Assembly (NCBI GenBank): GCA_964398215.1
Contig: CAYNNP010000170.1
Location: 1-14,369, forward strand
Direction: 5' to 3'
From: CAYNNP01 sp964398215
Lineage (GTDB): Bacteria > Planctomycetota > Planctomycetia > Pirellulales > Pirellulaceae
DNA length: 14,369 nt
In this document: piece by piece, positions 14,321-14,369 of the stretch
How positions within the stretch are numbered: position 1 is the first letter of the stretch
Layout of the letters: each line of letters begins with the position of its first letter
Position numbers and translations under genes: made by a program
Notes under the pieces: model-generated
What the model was told of the DNA's origin: nothing
Databases searched by the model: none
What the model saw: only the letters and a program-made list of their open reading frames with translations

Positions 14321-14369
14321 TTGTCTTTACCCACAACTACTTGGCCCAAAAGCTCGAAAGCACGTGATT

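Noticed and set aside
14137..14349. Short minus-strand open frame upstream of nadA (70 codons, overlapping a second one in another frame)
   Set aside because: It covers the nadA promoter and the twin stem-loop element, has no ribosome site, and its peptide looks like the translated dispersed repeat rather than a protein.

Overview
The window reads as chromosomal DNA of a planctomycete, most likely a Rhodopirellula-like member of the Pirellulaceae. The evidence is a very large secreted protein that begins with the planctomycete extracellular signature (basic stretch, then LEDRHLLA) and ends in a planctomycete-style dockerin, a TIGR03032-family protein, a CehA/McbA-like secreted protein, and frequent TTG/GTG starts. 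Base composition looks even, at roughly 50% G+C by eye. I see no insertion sequence, tRNA, rRNA or CRISPR array.

Layout: a membrane-anchored alpha/beta hydrolase (minus, 91-951) is divergent from a TIGR03032 protein (plus, 1106-2254). Next comes the 1511-residue repeat protein (plus, 2344-6879), built from about 17 repeats of the ELWxSDGTxAGT type. It is interrupted by two foreign domains and followed by an Ig-like module and a dockerin; a perfect 10-bp hairpin lies just downstream. From 7045 to 11412 five plus-strand genes are packed tightly: an unrecognised, possibly GNAT-like protein, an exported CehA/McbA-like protein that has lost the usual metal-binding motif, an OleB/haloalkane-dehalogenase-III-like hydrolase, a CitG-family protein, and a PTPS/QueD-family protein. 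The last two overlap by ATGA. Facing them on the minus strand are a PP2C phosphatase with a two-helix membrane hairpin (11480-12766) and nadA, quinolinate synthase (12954-14105). nadA has a clear Shine-Dalgarno, a TTG start and a recognisable promoter. The right end carries a small stem-loop element that resembles a dispersed repeat.

How the genes work together: nadA is a stand-alone NAD biosynthesis gene, and the phosphatase is probably a signalling partner of Ser/Thr kinases encoded elsewhere. The five-gene block is the most puzzling part. Its last two members belong to cofactor-chemistry families (triphosphoribosyl-dephospho-CoA synthase and pterin synthase) but have no citrate lyase or queuosine genes beside them in this window. 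I suggest, as inference only, a link to a pterin or one-carbon cofactor pathway. The most unusual protein architecture is the repeat protein, in which two unrelated domains sit in the same loop of the repeat unit, nine repeats apart.
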